Source of the DNA: Flavobacteriales bacterium
Lineage (GTDB): Bacteria > Bacteroidota > Bacteroidia > UBA10329
DNA: 54,415 bases
Direction: 5' to 3'
Assembly: GCA_018402015.1 (NCBI GenBank)
Contig: JAGYJL010000011.1
Location: 1 to 54,415 of the forward strand
A model generated the notes under the pieces. The model was not told the origin of the DNA. It saw only the letters and a program-made list of their open reading frames with translations, and made no database searches. Numbering within the stretch: position 1 is the stretch's first letter; each line of letters begins with the position of its first letter. This document shows positions 33,835 to 41,561 of the stretch, one piece after another. Both the position numbers and the translations under genes were made by a program.

Positions 33835-34629
33835 ATGCGCTACTTTATACACTTAGGTTTTGACGGCACCAACTACAAGGGTTGGCAGCAACAGAAGGAT
33901 ACGCAACTCACTGTTCAGGAAGTAGTGGAGCGAACATTATTTAAGCTCTTCAAAAAAGAAATGAGCGCTTACGGCTGTGGGCGTACCGATACGGGCGTTC
34001 ACGCAAGTCAATATGTCCTTCAGATCAATCTGGATGAAGCACCAGCATTCGACCTGAAATTCAGACTGAACAAGAACCTACCGGATGACATTGCCGTTTT
34101 TGAGGTAATTGAAGTGGGCCAAGACAACCATTGCAGGTACGATGCCGTAGCGCGCACCTACGACTATTTCATTCATTGGCACAAAGACCCTGTGCTTATG
34201 CGCTACAGCTCCTACTATCCAGATCTTACCTTAAACTTCGATCTGATGCAGCAAGCGGTGGCACTCATCCGCCAGACCAAGGATTTTAGAACGCTGTGTA
34301 AGCAGCCAGATCTGTATACCAATACCCTGTGCCAGATAAGTAACTGCCAGTTGTTTGTGAACGAAGAACACGGGCGATTGCGGTTTACCATAACCAGCGA
34401 CCGCTTTCTGCGCGGAATGATTCGCATTTGTATTTTCTTCTTACTACGAGTGGGAAGTGGCGAAATGACCTTAACGGAGTTTCGTCAAATTTTAAACCAA
34501 GAAAAAGACATGAAAGAGAAGATACCAGCATTTCCGAATGGCCTTTTTCTGAGCAGGGTCGAGTATCCGTATTTAGAATTGAAAGAGTCGCATCATCTCA
34601 TTAAAATGTTGAAGCTCGGACTGGAGTAA
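33835..34629 (+). CDS. tRNA pseudouridine synthase A-like protein
   Basis: TruA converts uridines 38-40 of the tRNA anticodon arm to pseudouridine. The 264-residue protein has the catalytic motif YGCGRTDTGVHASQ with its Asp at about residue 52, MRYFIHLGFDGTNYKGWQQQ at the start, CRYDAVARTYDYFIHW and RFLRGMIRICIFFLLRVGSG near the end. It ends in the usual PNGLFLSRVEYP. Bacteroidota often have two TruA-type proteins, so this may be the second paralogue rather than the main truA. It stands alone, after the REP-like repeat. Confidence 0.88.
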   Translation: MRYFIHLGFDGTNYKGWQQQKDTQLTVQEVVERTLFKLFKKEMSAYGCGRTDTGVHASQYVLQINLDEAPAFDLKFRLNKNLPDDIAVFEVIEVGQDNHCRYDAVARTYDYFIHWHKDPVLMRYSSYYPDLTLNFDLMQQAVALIRQTKDFRTLCKQPDLYTNTLCQISNCQLFVNEEHGRLRFTITSDRFLRGMIRICIFFLLRVGSGEMTLTEFRQILNQEKDMKEKIPAFPNGLFLSRVEYPYLELKESHHLIKMLKLGLE

Positions 34630-34728
34630 TCACTACGTAAACCCCAATACCAAAACTCACATTTTCAAGGATAGCAACTGAATATATTAGTTGATGAAAA
34701 AGTGAATTAGCTAACTTGTGCTGCAACA

Positions 34729-35610
34729 ATGGAAGTAGAATCAATTAGCAAGGTCATTCCCGGAATTGCCATTCTCGTTCTGGGAATACTGGAAGCTATT
34801 GGCGGCCTATACCTGAACGACCGCAGAAGTAAGAACGATTTTACCATAGAATTGATCAGTCTGGTAACGCTACCGACTTTAATTCAGCCCGCCATTTTTC
34901 TGCTTGTCATTTGGGCCATGCAGTTGTTTGCGCCCAATCTCGAAGACTACTTTATCAGTACCTCTTTCTGGTGGCATATTCTTGCCTTCTTGATACTGGA
35001 TGACATGACCCAGTATTGGTGGCACCGACTTTCTCATGTGAATAGAACCATGTGGAAACTGCACCGACCACACCATGTGGTAGAGGAAATGGGCGTGCTG
35101 GTTACCTATCGCAACGCAACGCTTTACTACGCTTTTATGCCCGGCATCTGGTTCTCTGCAGCCTTGGTGTATATGGGCATGGGATACGTTTACCTCTTTT
35201 ATCTGCCCATTAAACTGGTAATAATCATGCTGGCGCACAGCGAAACCAAGTGGGATAGGATACTGTACCGATACAAGGTTCTGAGTCCACTGGCCTGGAT
35301 CATTGAACGGACCATATCTACCCCTAGCACACATTACGCGCACCACGGGCTAACGGCCGAAGACGGAGTATCGCACCCGAATGGGAACTACGGCAATCTG
35401 CTTTTTCTGTGGGATGTGCTGTTCGGTACGGCCAAGATAACGCGCAAATACCCAACGCGTTTCGGGGCGTGGAATCAAGTGAAAGAACCGTGGTATGTGC
35501 AGCTGCTCTTTCCGATCATTCGATCTAAAGACCCCCGCAGCGAACTGCACTCCATCAAAACGAATAACGACTACGACCCTTCGGTGGATTTCAAGGAGTT
35601 CAACAGGTAA
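34729..35610 (+). CDS. Fatty acid hydroxylase / sterol desaturase family membrane enzyme
   Basis: This is an integral membrane di-iron enzyme of 293 residues, with four or more helices. The eight-histidine pattern is visible: HRLSHVNRTMWKLHRPHH at about residues 100-117, AHSETKW at about 165-171, and STHYAHHGL at about 203-211. Members hydroxylate or desaturate lipids, e.g. alkane or hydroxylated fatty acid chains; the substrate here is unknown. In Bacteroidota they sometimes make sphingolipid or alkylglycerol side-chain changes, but no related genes adjoin it. The ATG at 34729 is well placed. Confidence 0.9.
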   Translation: MEVESISKVIPGIAILVLGILEAIGGLYLNDRRSKNDFTIELISLVTLPTLIQPAIFLLVIWAMQLFAPNLEDYFISTSFWWHILAFLILDDMTQYWWHRLSHVNRTMWKLHRPHHVVEEMGVLVTYRNATLYYAFMPGIWFSAALVYMGMGYVYLFYLPIKLVIIMLAHSETKWDRILYRYKVLSPLAWIIERTISTPSTHYAHHGLTAEDGVSHPNGNYGNLLFLWDVLFGTAKITRKYPTRFGAWNQVKEPWYVQLLFPIIRSKDPRSELHSIKTNNDYDPSVDFKEFNR

Positions 35611-35619
35611 AGGTGTTTG

Positions 35620-35664
35620 TGTAACTAAAGTCAGTTTTTCTTCTGCTGGCTTGGCATAGATTTG
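35620..35664 (+). promoter_or_regulatory. CRP/FNR-like site and -7 box of the rhodanese-thioredoxin gene
   Basis: TGTAACTAAAGTCAGT (35620-35635) matches the YeeE/YedE palindrome TGTGACCAAAGTCACA at 12 of 16 positions. Its centre lies 29.5 bp before TAGATTTG (35657-35664), a good -7 box, placing the activator site near -41. The ATG is at 35682. Confidence 0.6.
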
Positions 35665-35681
35665 GTGCTTATGCATAGACC

Positions 35682-36386
35682 ATGAACAACTTTAACGTCT
35701 TATTGGCCACCCTACTTATTGCCGCTAACAGTTTAGCTGCCGTAGCTCAACAGGCCATTCTTCCTGCAGAATTTCAAGAATTGATCAGAAAGCAGGAAAA
35801 CCCGCAACTTGTAGATGTTCGTACCGCAGGAGAATTTGCTGGAGGCTACGTGAATGGTGCTCTGAACCTTGATGTCCGTTCGGCCAGTTTTGCGCAAGAC
35901 ATCAGCAAAATGGATAAAGACCGCCCCGTATTCGTTTACTGCCTTTCTGGTGGTAGAAGTGCCAGCGCAGCTCGGCAATTGGTAAATATGGGCTACACCG
36001 AGGTGTACGATATGAAAGGTGGCATAATGGCCTGGAAACGAGCCGAATTGCCATTAGAAATGGCTGGAAGCGCTACCAAAGCTGCTGGAACGAGCAAAGC
36101 AGCTTACGACAAGTTGATTCAGGCAGATGTGCCTGTGCTGGTAAATTTCTTTGCTCCGTGGTGCGGGCCGTGCCGAAAAATGAAACCGATGTTGGAAGCC
36201 TTGGAAACTGAAGCCGCAGGCAAATTCAACTATGTGAAGTTGAATGCCGATGAAAATGATGCCTTGATGAAAGTGCTTGGTGTAACCGAGATTCCAACGC
36301 TGTTCGTTTACAAGAACGGAGAGGTAAGCTGGCAGCAGGTTGGACTAGTGGAGAAGGATGTGCTGGTAAAAGAACTGGACCTCTAA
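35682..36386 (+). CDS. Exported rhodanese-thioredoxin fusion protein
   Basis: The 234-residue protein has an N-terminal signal peptide (MNNFNVLLATLLIAANSLAAVA) and a rhodanese domain at about 28-125 with the catalytic Cys87 in VYCLSGGRSASAA. A thioredoxin domain at about 140-234 carries the active site WCGPC at 160-164 (Cys161, Cys164). It should act in the periplasm, moving sulfane sulfur or reducing disulfides. The two domains are usually separate proteins; together they suggest a persulfide formed on Cys87 is reduced by the thioredoxin cysteines. A candidate CRP/FNR-like site is upstream. A second, cytosolic thioredoxin at 51458-51820 has the same kind of site. Confidence 0.9.
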   Translation: MNNFNVLLATLLIAANSLAAVAQQAILPAEFQELIRKQENPQLVDVRTAGEFAGGYVNGALNLDVRSASFAQDISKMDKDRPVFVYCLSGGRSASAARQLVNMGYTEVYDMKGGIMAWKRAELPLEMAGSATKAAGTSKAAYDKLIQADVPVLVNFFAPWCGPCRKMKPMLEALETEAAGKFNYVKLNADENDALMKVLGVTEIPTLFVYKNGEVSWQQVGLVEKDVLVKELDL

Positions 36387-36387
36387 C

Positions 36388-37038
36388 CTAGTTCTGTAGG
36401 CGCATTACCGATACGTGAAACGGTATCACTTTCGTGAAATCGTGCTCCCACTCTGCTTCAAAGCCTGAATTACGCAGCATTTTGGCGGTGTCTCTGGTCA
36501 AATGGCAGCCTTCTGCAAAATGCTTCCAAGCAGGATTGAGTATGGTGTGAAATGCTTTGCGCGGATGGGTCTTGGCATGCACATGCTCCAATATAACGAG
36601 CTTACCATCGGGCTTCAGCCATTTCTTAAAGCTTTCCACCGCCTTTTCGGGCTCTGGAATGGTGCATAGCACCAAGGTACATACAATGGCATCGAATCCG
36701 CCTGGGGGAACCTTCTTTTCCAGCTCTTGGCTCCCTACTCCTGCCAAAACCAGTTCAATATTGGCCGATACAGCTTCCATCTTTAACCGTTCCTGTGCAT
36801 ACCTCAGCATGTGTTCCGATGGTTCGCTGGCAAGTACATGGCAGCCTTTGGGATACAGCTTAAAGTTGATTCCCGTGCCAGAACCCACCTCCAAGATGTT
36901 TCCGCTCAATGGTTCTAACAACTGCTTCCTATACCGACCCAACACCCGCTGCTCCATCGATTCCATAAAAGGGTCGTAAAACCGTGCAAAAAGCTTGGAG
37001 TAAAATCCTTCTTTGATGTTGGCGTTGGGATTGCTCAT
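36388..37038 (-). CDS. Class I SAM-dependent methyltransferase, UbiE/Menaquinone-type
   Basis: The 216-residue cytosolic protein has the methyltransferase motifs: motif I ILEVGSGTGINFKLYPKG at about residues 47-64, SEPSEHMLRYAQERLK, FDAIVCTLVLCTIPEPEKAV and LKPDGKLVILEHVHAK. The tail (KHFAEGCHLTRDTAKMLRNSGFE) is like that of the methyltransferase-like 7 and UbiE-type enzymes that act on small hydrophobic molecules. The substrate is not identifiable. It follows the DUF2490 gene with only 3 bp, so they share a promoter that has a CRP/FNR-like site. Confidence 0.88.
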   Translation of the reverse strand: MSNPNANIKEGFYSKLFARFYDPFMESMEQRVLGRYRKQLLEPLSGNILEVGSGTGINFKLYPKGCHVLASEPSEHMLRYAQERLKMEAVSANIELVLAGVGSQELEKKVPPGGFDAIVCTLVLCTIPEPEKAVESFKKWLKPDGKLVILEHVHAKTHPRKAFHTILNPAWKHFAEGCHLTRDTAKMLRNSGFEAEWEHDFTKVIPFHVSVMRLQN

Positions 37039-37041
37039 GGT

Positions 37042-37815
37042 TCAGCTGTGTTTCTTTCTAAGATCCAAAGAATGATGTAAAGTAACACGAAGTATGTGAG
37101 GCACAAAGTACGTATAGCTTCTGTTGGCTACGCGCAACTCGATCCATGTAAGATAACCCGCTTCCAGCGCCCAAGCCTCGGAAAAGCGCAGTTCCAAACC
37201 ACCATAAAAGCGATTGGCCTCAAAGAGTTGATCGGGCTTGGCTTGCGATGCCTGTAACAGCAACTCATCGTGCAGTTTTAGAAAAACATGCGTGCGCTGT
37301 ACCTGGGGAGTAAGCTGTAAGCGCAGCCCTAATTGATATCGGAAACGGAAGCCGTAGGTAACCGATGCCGACTCCAATGCCTTTTCCGTATTGGTGTACG
37401 GCACATAGAAACGCTCTTCTACCCTTAAGCGATGCCCAATTCGGAAGCGTGTAAAAGGTTGCTGGTATTTCCACTCCTGATGCAGCCGTAGTTCCGAACG
37501 ATCCAGAATAGTTGGGTTAGTGCCATCTGCAATGCCATAATTGAGAAAATGAGCAAAGCCCAAGCCTGCTTGCATCTGCTGATTGAACTGATAGTGGGCG
37601 ACCAAGCGCGGCAAAAGTGTTTGCGAAGACCGCCATGAGGGCAGTAAGTTGCGGTGCTCTGCTTCCACACTCAAGGCCCACCTATCGCTAAGTAGGCCAT
37701 TGAAGTAATAGCGCTGCCACAGATAAGCATCCTGAGACACCTTTTCCGACTGTGCAAACAGCCCGTCAAGCCCTGCCACAAACAGGACGAGCGTTAAGGC
37801 CAATGTTCTGCGCAT
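37042..37815 (-). CDS. DUF2490 outer-membrane beta-barrel protein
   Basis: The 257-residue product has a signal peptide (MRRTLALTLVLFVAGLDGLFA) and then a barrel-like pattern of alternating residues with DUF2490 features: QDAYLWQRYYFNGLLSDRWALSVEAEHR, QTLLPRLVAHYQFNQQMQAGLGFAHF, SELRLHQEWKYQ, FRIGHRLRVEERF. DUF2490 proteins are predicted outer-membrane barrels of unknown function, often linked to motility or stress. The ATG at 37815 is 4 bp after a TAATTTTG box. A CRP/FNR-like site lies just upstream, overlapping the ndh stop codon. The methyltransferase gene follows in the same unit. Confidence 0.85.
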   Translation of the reverse strand: MRRTLALTLVLFVAGLDGLFAQSEKVSQDAYLWQRYYFNGLLSDRWALSVEAEHRNLLPSWRSSQTLLPRLVAHYQFNQQMQAGLGFAHFLNYGIADGTNPTILDRSELRLHQEWKYQQPFTRFRIGHRLRVEERFYVPYTNTEKALESASVTYGFRFRYQLGLRLQLTPQVQRTHVFLKLHDELLLQASQAKPDQLFEANRFYGGLELRFSEAWALEAGYLTWIELRVANRSYTYFVPHILRVTLHHSLDLRKKHS

Positions 37816-37819
37816 AGGC

Positions 37820-37863
37820 CAAAATTATACGCACAGAAAATTCAGAATGTGATCTAGAGCACT
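37820..37863 (-). promoter_or_regulatory. CRP/FNR-like site and -7 box of the DUF2490-methyltransferase unit
   Basis: Read on the minus strand, AGTGC-TCTAGA-TCACA (37848-37863) has one full TCACA half-site. Its centre lies 28.5 bp before the -7 box TAATTTTG (37820-37827), and 4 bp separate that box from the ATG. The first base pair overlaps the ndh stop codon. Confidence 0.5.
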
Positions 37864-39140
37864 TACTTCTTGCGTTCGGAACGAACAATGAGTCGGGTGC
37901 CTTTATCGTAATTGAGGTAGCTCCACGCCCAGTTTACAAACACCACCATTCTACTGCGGTAATCTACCAGCAGCATCAGATGTACAAACATCCAGGTAAG
38001 CCAAGCAAACATGCCAGAAAAGCTAAGGAATGGCAGGTCTACCACCGCCAAATTCCGTCCAATGGTGGCCATGGTACCCTTATCCTTGTAGATGAAGGGC
38101 TGCATGGGCTTCTTACGTGCCAGTGCATTCAGGTTTTTGGCAAGCATGGAACCCTGCTGACCAGCAACCGATGCCAGCATAGGGTGGCCGTTGGGTGCTG
38201 CATCCGACTTTATCTGCGCCACATCGCCAATGGCATAAATGCCTTCCTTTTCCACCACCGCATTGAACTCATCGGTAAGTATCCGATTGCCGCGCACCAA
38301 GGTAGCGTTCAATCCTGCGGGTGGTACGCCCTGCACACCGGCCGCCCATACCAAGGTTTTGCTGTTGAAAACGTGCTTGCTGGTTATCACCTCCTTGCCA
38401 TCGTAATCCTTTACCTGCGTTCCGAGCCAGATATTCACTTCCATCTTTTTCAGGAATTTCTCTGTTTTTTCAGATGCATCCTTACTCATATTGGCCAGTA
38501 AGCGGTCGGCTGCTTCTACAATATGTATCTGCATTCTGCGGATATCCAGATCGGGGTAATCTTTTGGGAGTATCTGTTTCTTCAGTTCGGCCAAGGCCCC
38601 TGCCAGCTCTACACCTGTGGGTCCGCCACCTACTATAACAAAACTCATCAGTGCCTCTTGTTCGGCCAGGTCGGTGGTATTGAGGGCTTTTTCGAAGTTG
38701 GTGAGAATGCGGCTTCGCAGATCCAGCGATTCTACCAGATTCTTCATGGGCATGCTGTACTTCTTCACATTCTCCATTCCAAAGAAATTGGAGTCTGCCC
38801 CCGTGGCAATGACCAACACATCGTATTGCATAGGCCCTATGGACGTTTGCAGGGTTTTAGAGGCCTCGTCTATGTTCTGCACATCGGCCATTCTAAAGTG
38901 GAAGCGCTTCTTGTCTTTGAAAACCTTACGTAAGGGATAAGCAATGGAATCGGGCTCCAATCCAGAACTGGCCACCTGATACATAAGGGGCTGAAAAGTG
39001 TGGTAATTGTTCTTATCGATAAGTACCGTTTGGTACAGCCTACTATCAATGCCCTTGGCCAGTTTAAGGCCAGCAAATCCGCCACCGATGATAACGATGC
39101 GGGGTATATCCAGAACAGGAATATTCAAACCCTTTTCCAT
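37863..39140 (-). CDS. ndh: Type II NADH dehydrogenase-like FAD oxidoreductase
   Basis: This 425-residue flavoprotein oxidises NADH and passes electrons to quinone without pumping protons, at the cytoplasmic face of the inner membrane. The FAD-binding Rossmann motif VIIGGGFAGLKLAKG is at about residues 16-30, the second dinucleotide motif FVIVGGGPTGVELAGALAEL at about 165-185. Typical NDH-2 stretches are NNYHTFQPLMYQVASSGLEP and IYAIGDVAQ. The tail has a hydrophobic FSGMFAWLTWMFVHLMLLVDY segment for membrane attachment. ATG at 39140 (the frame's first codon is a TTG at 39149). It is downstream of nothing on its strand. Confidence 0.93.
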   Translation of the reverse strand: MEKGLNIPVLDIPRIVIIGGGFAGLKLAKGIDSRLYQTVLIDKNNYHTFQPLMYQVASSGLEPDSIAYPLRKVFKDKKRFHFRMADVQNIDEASKTLQTSIGPMQYDVLVIATGADSNFFGMENVKKYSMPMKNLVESLDLRSRILTNFEKALNTTDLAEQEALMSFVIVGGGPTGVELAGALAELKKQILPKDYPDLDIRRMQIHIVEAADRLLANMSKDASEKTEKFLKKMEVNIWLGTQVKDYDGKEVITSKHVFNSKTLVWAAGVQGVPPAGLNATLVRGNRILTDEFNAVVEKEGIYAIGDVAQIKSDAAPNGHPMLASVAGQQGSMLAKNLNALARKKPMQPFIYKDKGTMATIGRNLAVVDLPFLSFSGMFAWLTWMFVHLMLLVDYRSRMVVFVNWAWSYLNYDKGTRLIVRSERKK

Positions 39141-39369
39141 GGTGGGCAAATGTCGGCATAAATGGTGGCATCCAATGGTTTACCAGTACACAAATACCCG
39201 TGTTCGGAATAGATCATTCCGATGCACAAAGGCCGTAGCACGCAGCAGCATACCGATTTTCTTTGAACGAGCTTCAGAAAATTAACAACAGCGTGTTGAA
39301 AACCCTTTTACCCTTGGTTTTACAGGCAATAATCAAAACTTCATACCTTGTTATTGGAAACAGGAAAGT

Positions 39370-39729
39370 ATGGAAACAAGCGAGAATCGGATGCTATTGG
39401 TCACCGATCTTAAAGGTGCTCATTACATCAAAATAAAGCGCATTATCTGTATGGTAGCGGCAGACGGTTGCTGCGACATCTACTATCTGAATGGCAACCG
39501 AAAAGTAAAACTGGTAACTGGCACCCGCAGCATGAACGAGTACCTCAACTCCTGCTGCAAGAAGCTGGAAAGGCTATGCAGAAAGGCCAGTGTTAACGTA
39601 AAATACGTGGGAGGTCTGCAACGAGGCTGCATTGTTTACAACATAGAAGACCCATTGCTACCCAACATAGAAATTCCGCAAGAAGCCCTTGCAGAGGTAA
39701 AAGCAGTGCTACGCAAAGGGGCTTCGTAG
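39370..39729 (+). CDS. LytTR-like DNA-binding domain protein
   Basis: A 119-residue protein whose middle resembles a stand-alone LytTR domain: HYIKIKRIICMVAADGCCDIYYLNGNRKVKLVTGTRSMNEYLNSC, the strand-turn-strand pattern with ICMVAADG in place of the usual IxYIEAxGxY. If so it binds direct-repeat DNA upstream of its targets. There is no receiver domain and no partner kinase gene nearby, so the signal is unknown. It has several clustered cysteines (CC at two places), which is unusual. It lies just before the decayed array. I am moderately sure of the LytTR reading. Confidence 0.5.
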   Translation: METSENRMLLVTDLKGAHYIKIKRIICMVAADGCCDIYYLNGNRKVKLVTGTRSMNEYLNSCCKKLERLCRKASVNVKYVGGLQRGCIVYNIEDPLLPNIEIPQEALAEVKAVLRKGAS

Positions 39730-39972
39730 GCTTATACCCCTGTTTCACGCTTTCGCACACGGGGTTGGCCAGTTGCACACATTGGCGCATTAGGCTATTT
39801 CAGAATTTTATCGGGCGGTTTGGAGCGGTAGAACGATCAACCCATAACGTAGAACGAGGGTCTGTTCAACGAACTGTGTCGACCTCAAAGCAGCCTAGGC
39901 CAAGCATTACTTTTAGCACGCCATTTTGGAGGGCTATGTAAAGAAATGGTGCTCATGCAAAAGCCGCTATAG

Positions 39973-40009
39973 CTAACTGGTTATCTTTAGCCAAAAGTTG
40001 GCAAACATT
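39973..40009. other. Cassette junction A (right half of an attC-like site)
   Basis: CTAACTGGTTATCTTTAGC followed by TTGGCAAACATT (39998-40009). The same two blocks, with 16 of 19 and 12 of 12 bases kept, recur in site C. No left arm of a hairpin is found in the 250 bp upstream, so this site is either truncated or the left boundary of the array. Confidence 0.55.
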
Positions 40010-40013
40010 TAAA

Positions 40014-40618
40014 ATGACACTGTTTCCGCTCATTCGAGGAAAAGTCGAACTCACCGCGACAAGGGTTGAATTGTATAAATACCTCAAAGAAACTTGCGAA
40101 GAAGACTTGCATCTCCTCCACGCAAATGTCACACCGTGGTGGGGGAAGACTGAATGGTACAACTACGGTTTTGAGTGGTGCTTGTGGCGGCTGTTGGAAG
40201 CCCTGAAGGGTGTCAATATGGTGAACATGCTGTCTACGAACCTTTATCAAAGGACATTATAAAGACGGTAAGAAAATAGGACTTTGGAAGTATTATGGCG
40301 AATCATTGGCGGACGGGGCAATGATAGTTACCTAAGAAATCACCTATCAAACTGACAAACTCTTTGGTTGACGACAGAAGAGCATAAAAATTACTTACTC
40401 AATATAAATGAAGACTCTACAATAGTTTAGTGGCTGCTATCTTCATCGTGACACTATCAATGTCAGCTGCATCAGTGACTCATGCTCATTCGTAATTGCT
40501 GGAAATACAACACTAATGACGTTTCCATTTTGACAGTTTTGTCACGCCAGAAGAACGGTTGTTTCGACTTCAAATGCGTATTGACGACAGAAATCAGAAT
40601 GAAAAGAAGAAAAACTAA
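40014..40618 (+). pseudogene. Decayed cassette gene, MORN-type repeats
   Basis: An ORF starts at ATG 40014, 4 bp after the core of junction A, and encodes MTLFPLIRGKVELTATRVEL to about residue 65. Recognisable coding then moves through other frames: PEGCQYGEHAVYEPLSK, then KGHYKDGKKIGLWKYYGES, which is a MORN/YwqK-type repeat, and finally RLFRLQMRIDDRNQNEKKKN with a stop at 40616-40618. At least four frameshifts or stops are needed to link them. The stop lies directly before hairpin site B, as in integron cassettes. Confidence 0.55.
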
Positions 40619-40746
40619 CCCCAACCATGCCTAAAACTATTGCGTGGGACGGTACGTCAGTCAGTCTCCGTTTCGTTCTGCTACGTTACCGTATCTCGAA
40701 ACTCAGTAGTTTCAAAACGCAATACTTTTAGGCGCACCGTTGGCGG
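40619..40746. other. attC-like hairpin site B
   Basis: GCCTAAAACTATTGCGT (40629-40645) and ACGCAATACTTTTAGGC (40717-40733) pair at 16 of 17 positions. Outside them are CCCCAAC (40619-40625) on the left and GTTGGCGG (40738-40745) on the right. A further inner pair ACGGTACGT with ACGTTACCGT has one bulged base. A loop stretch (TACGTCAGTCAGTCTC then GTTTCGTTCTGC) is nearly identical to that in site C. Length and layout match integron attC sites. Confidence 0.6.
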
Positions 40747-40835
40747 TAATACGAAATACGACACCTCACTCTCATACTGGCTATCTGCTTTTGTGGACGG
40801 GTTTATTCAAATCGAGAGAAAAAAAAGAGCCCTAA

Positions 40836-41287
40836 GAAAAGTTTGAGTTTGAGCATACCGAAAGCGGTAAAAGCATTTTCATCAAAGAAGGAAAGTCCAT
40901 CGAGGTTAAACTTGTTTCTCAGGACACAACTCATATTAAAACGGGCGACTTAATAAACGTTTCGGACACCGCTTTGACAATCAGCGTGACACGAGACTTG
41001 AGAACGTTGGAGAAGATGTGTCCTCTTAGAATTGACTACGACTACAAATCCGAAGTCATCACGAACATTCCAAATCGAACAGTCAAATCTCTGAAGCTTG
41101 ACCGAGGGGTTGTGGAAGGCTTTGCAGGCGTTGGTTCAATAGGTCTATTGACAGCAGTTTGATTGCACCGTTGGCTTCAATCGACAAGAAGTCGCCACGT
41201 AACTTCAACTTGACGAGATATGGAATAATCGCTGGCTCATCTGCTGGTGTTGCAATAATCGGATGGACAGTGGCACTCCCTGGTTGA
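40836..41287 (+). pseudogene. Decayed cassette gene of unknown family
   Basis: From about 40836 the frame KFEFEHTESGKSIFIKEGKS continues to KLDRGVVEGFAGVGSIGLLTAV and a TGA at 41159-41161. A shift of one base then gives APLASIDKKSPRNFN and YGIIAGSSAGVAIIGWTVAL, ending at 41287. A stop codon precedes KFEF, and the likely 5' part (from 40747) has no start. The protein would have a soluble part and one or two C-terminal membrane segments. Family not recognised; weak similarity to small Bacteroidota proteins with KEGKxIxVKxVxxD motifs. Confidence 0.5.
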
Positions 41288-41373
41288 CAGAAAATTGTAC
41301 AAAACTCAAATCTCGAAACTGAAGTTTTGAAGTCTTTTAACGTCTGACAGCCACAATGAAAAAGAAAGTACTA

Positions 41374-41509
41374 CCGCCAACAACCACTAAACCTAATGCG
41401 TGCGACCGTACGTCAGTCAGTCTCAGTTTCGTTCTGCGCTGTCTGCGCATGGCGACAGGACGGCAGATTCTAACGCATTATCTTTAGCGGAAACGAATTG
41501 GCAAACATT
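41374..41509. other. attC-like hairpin site C
   Basis: CTAAACCTAATGCGT (41387-41401) pairs with ACGCATTATCTTTAG (41473-41487) at 13 of 15 positions. The left outer end CCGCCAAC (41374-41381) is the exact complement of GTTGGCGG at the start of its own cassette (40738-40745). On the right is ATTGGCAAACATT (41497-41509). The loop shares a block with site B. The match between the cassette's end and its own start is what integron cassettes show. Confidence 0.62.
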
Positions 41510-41561
41510 CACCCGCACCCCTAAGAGGCTCATCCCTAACGCAGTATGTGAAGAAAACGAA

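Larger units (their letters stand above)
39730..41561. other. Gene-poor region: cassette-like array of decayed genes
   Basis: No intact gene longer than about 85 codons is present here. The region holds two units of about 740-760 bp, bounded by core sequences TTGGC at 39998, 40739 and 41498. Each unit has one broken ORF and ends in a long imperfect hairpin. Bases 39730-39972, before the first core, have no recognisable content. No integrase, transposase or tRNA gene adjoins it. The layout is like an integron cassette array, with details given in the site entries. Confidence 0.6.

Noticed and set aside
39140-39195. CRP/FNR-like site upstream of ndh
   Set aside because: GACATTTG resembles a -7 box, but no palindrome with TCAC half-sites was found at the expected distance.
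39730-41561. Insertion sequence or prophage remnant
   Set aside because: No transposase, DDE or integrase motif is seen in any frame, and there are no terminal inverted repeats with target-site duplications; the hairpins recur internally instead.
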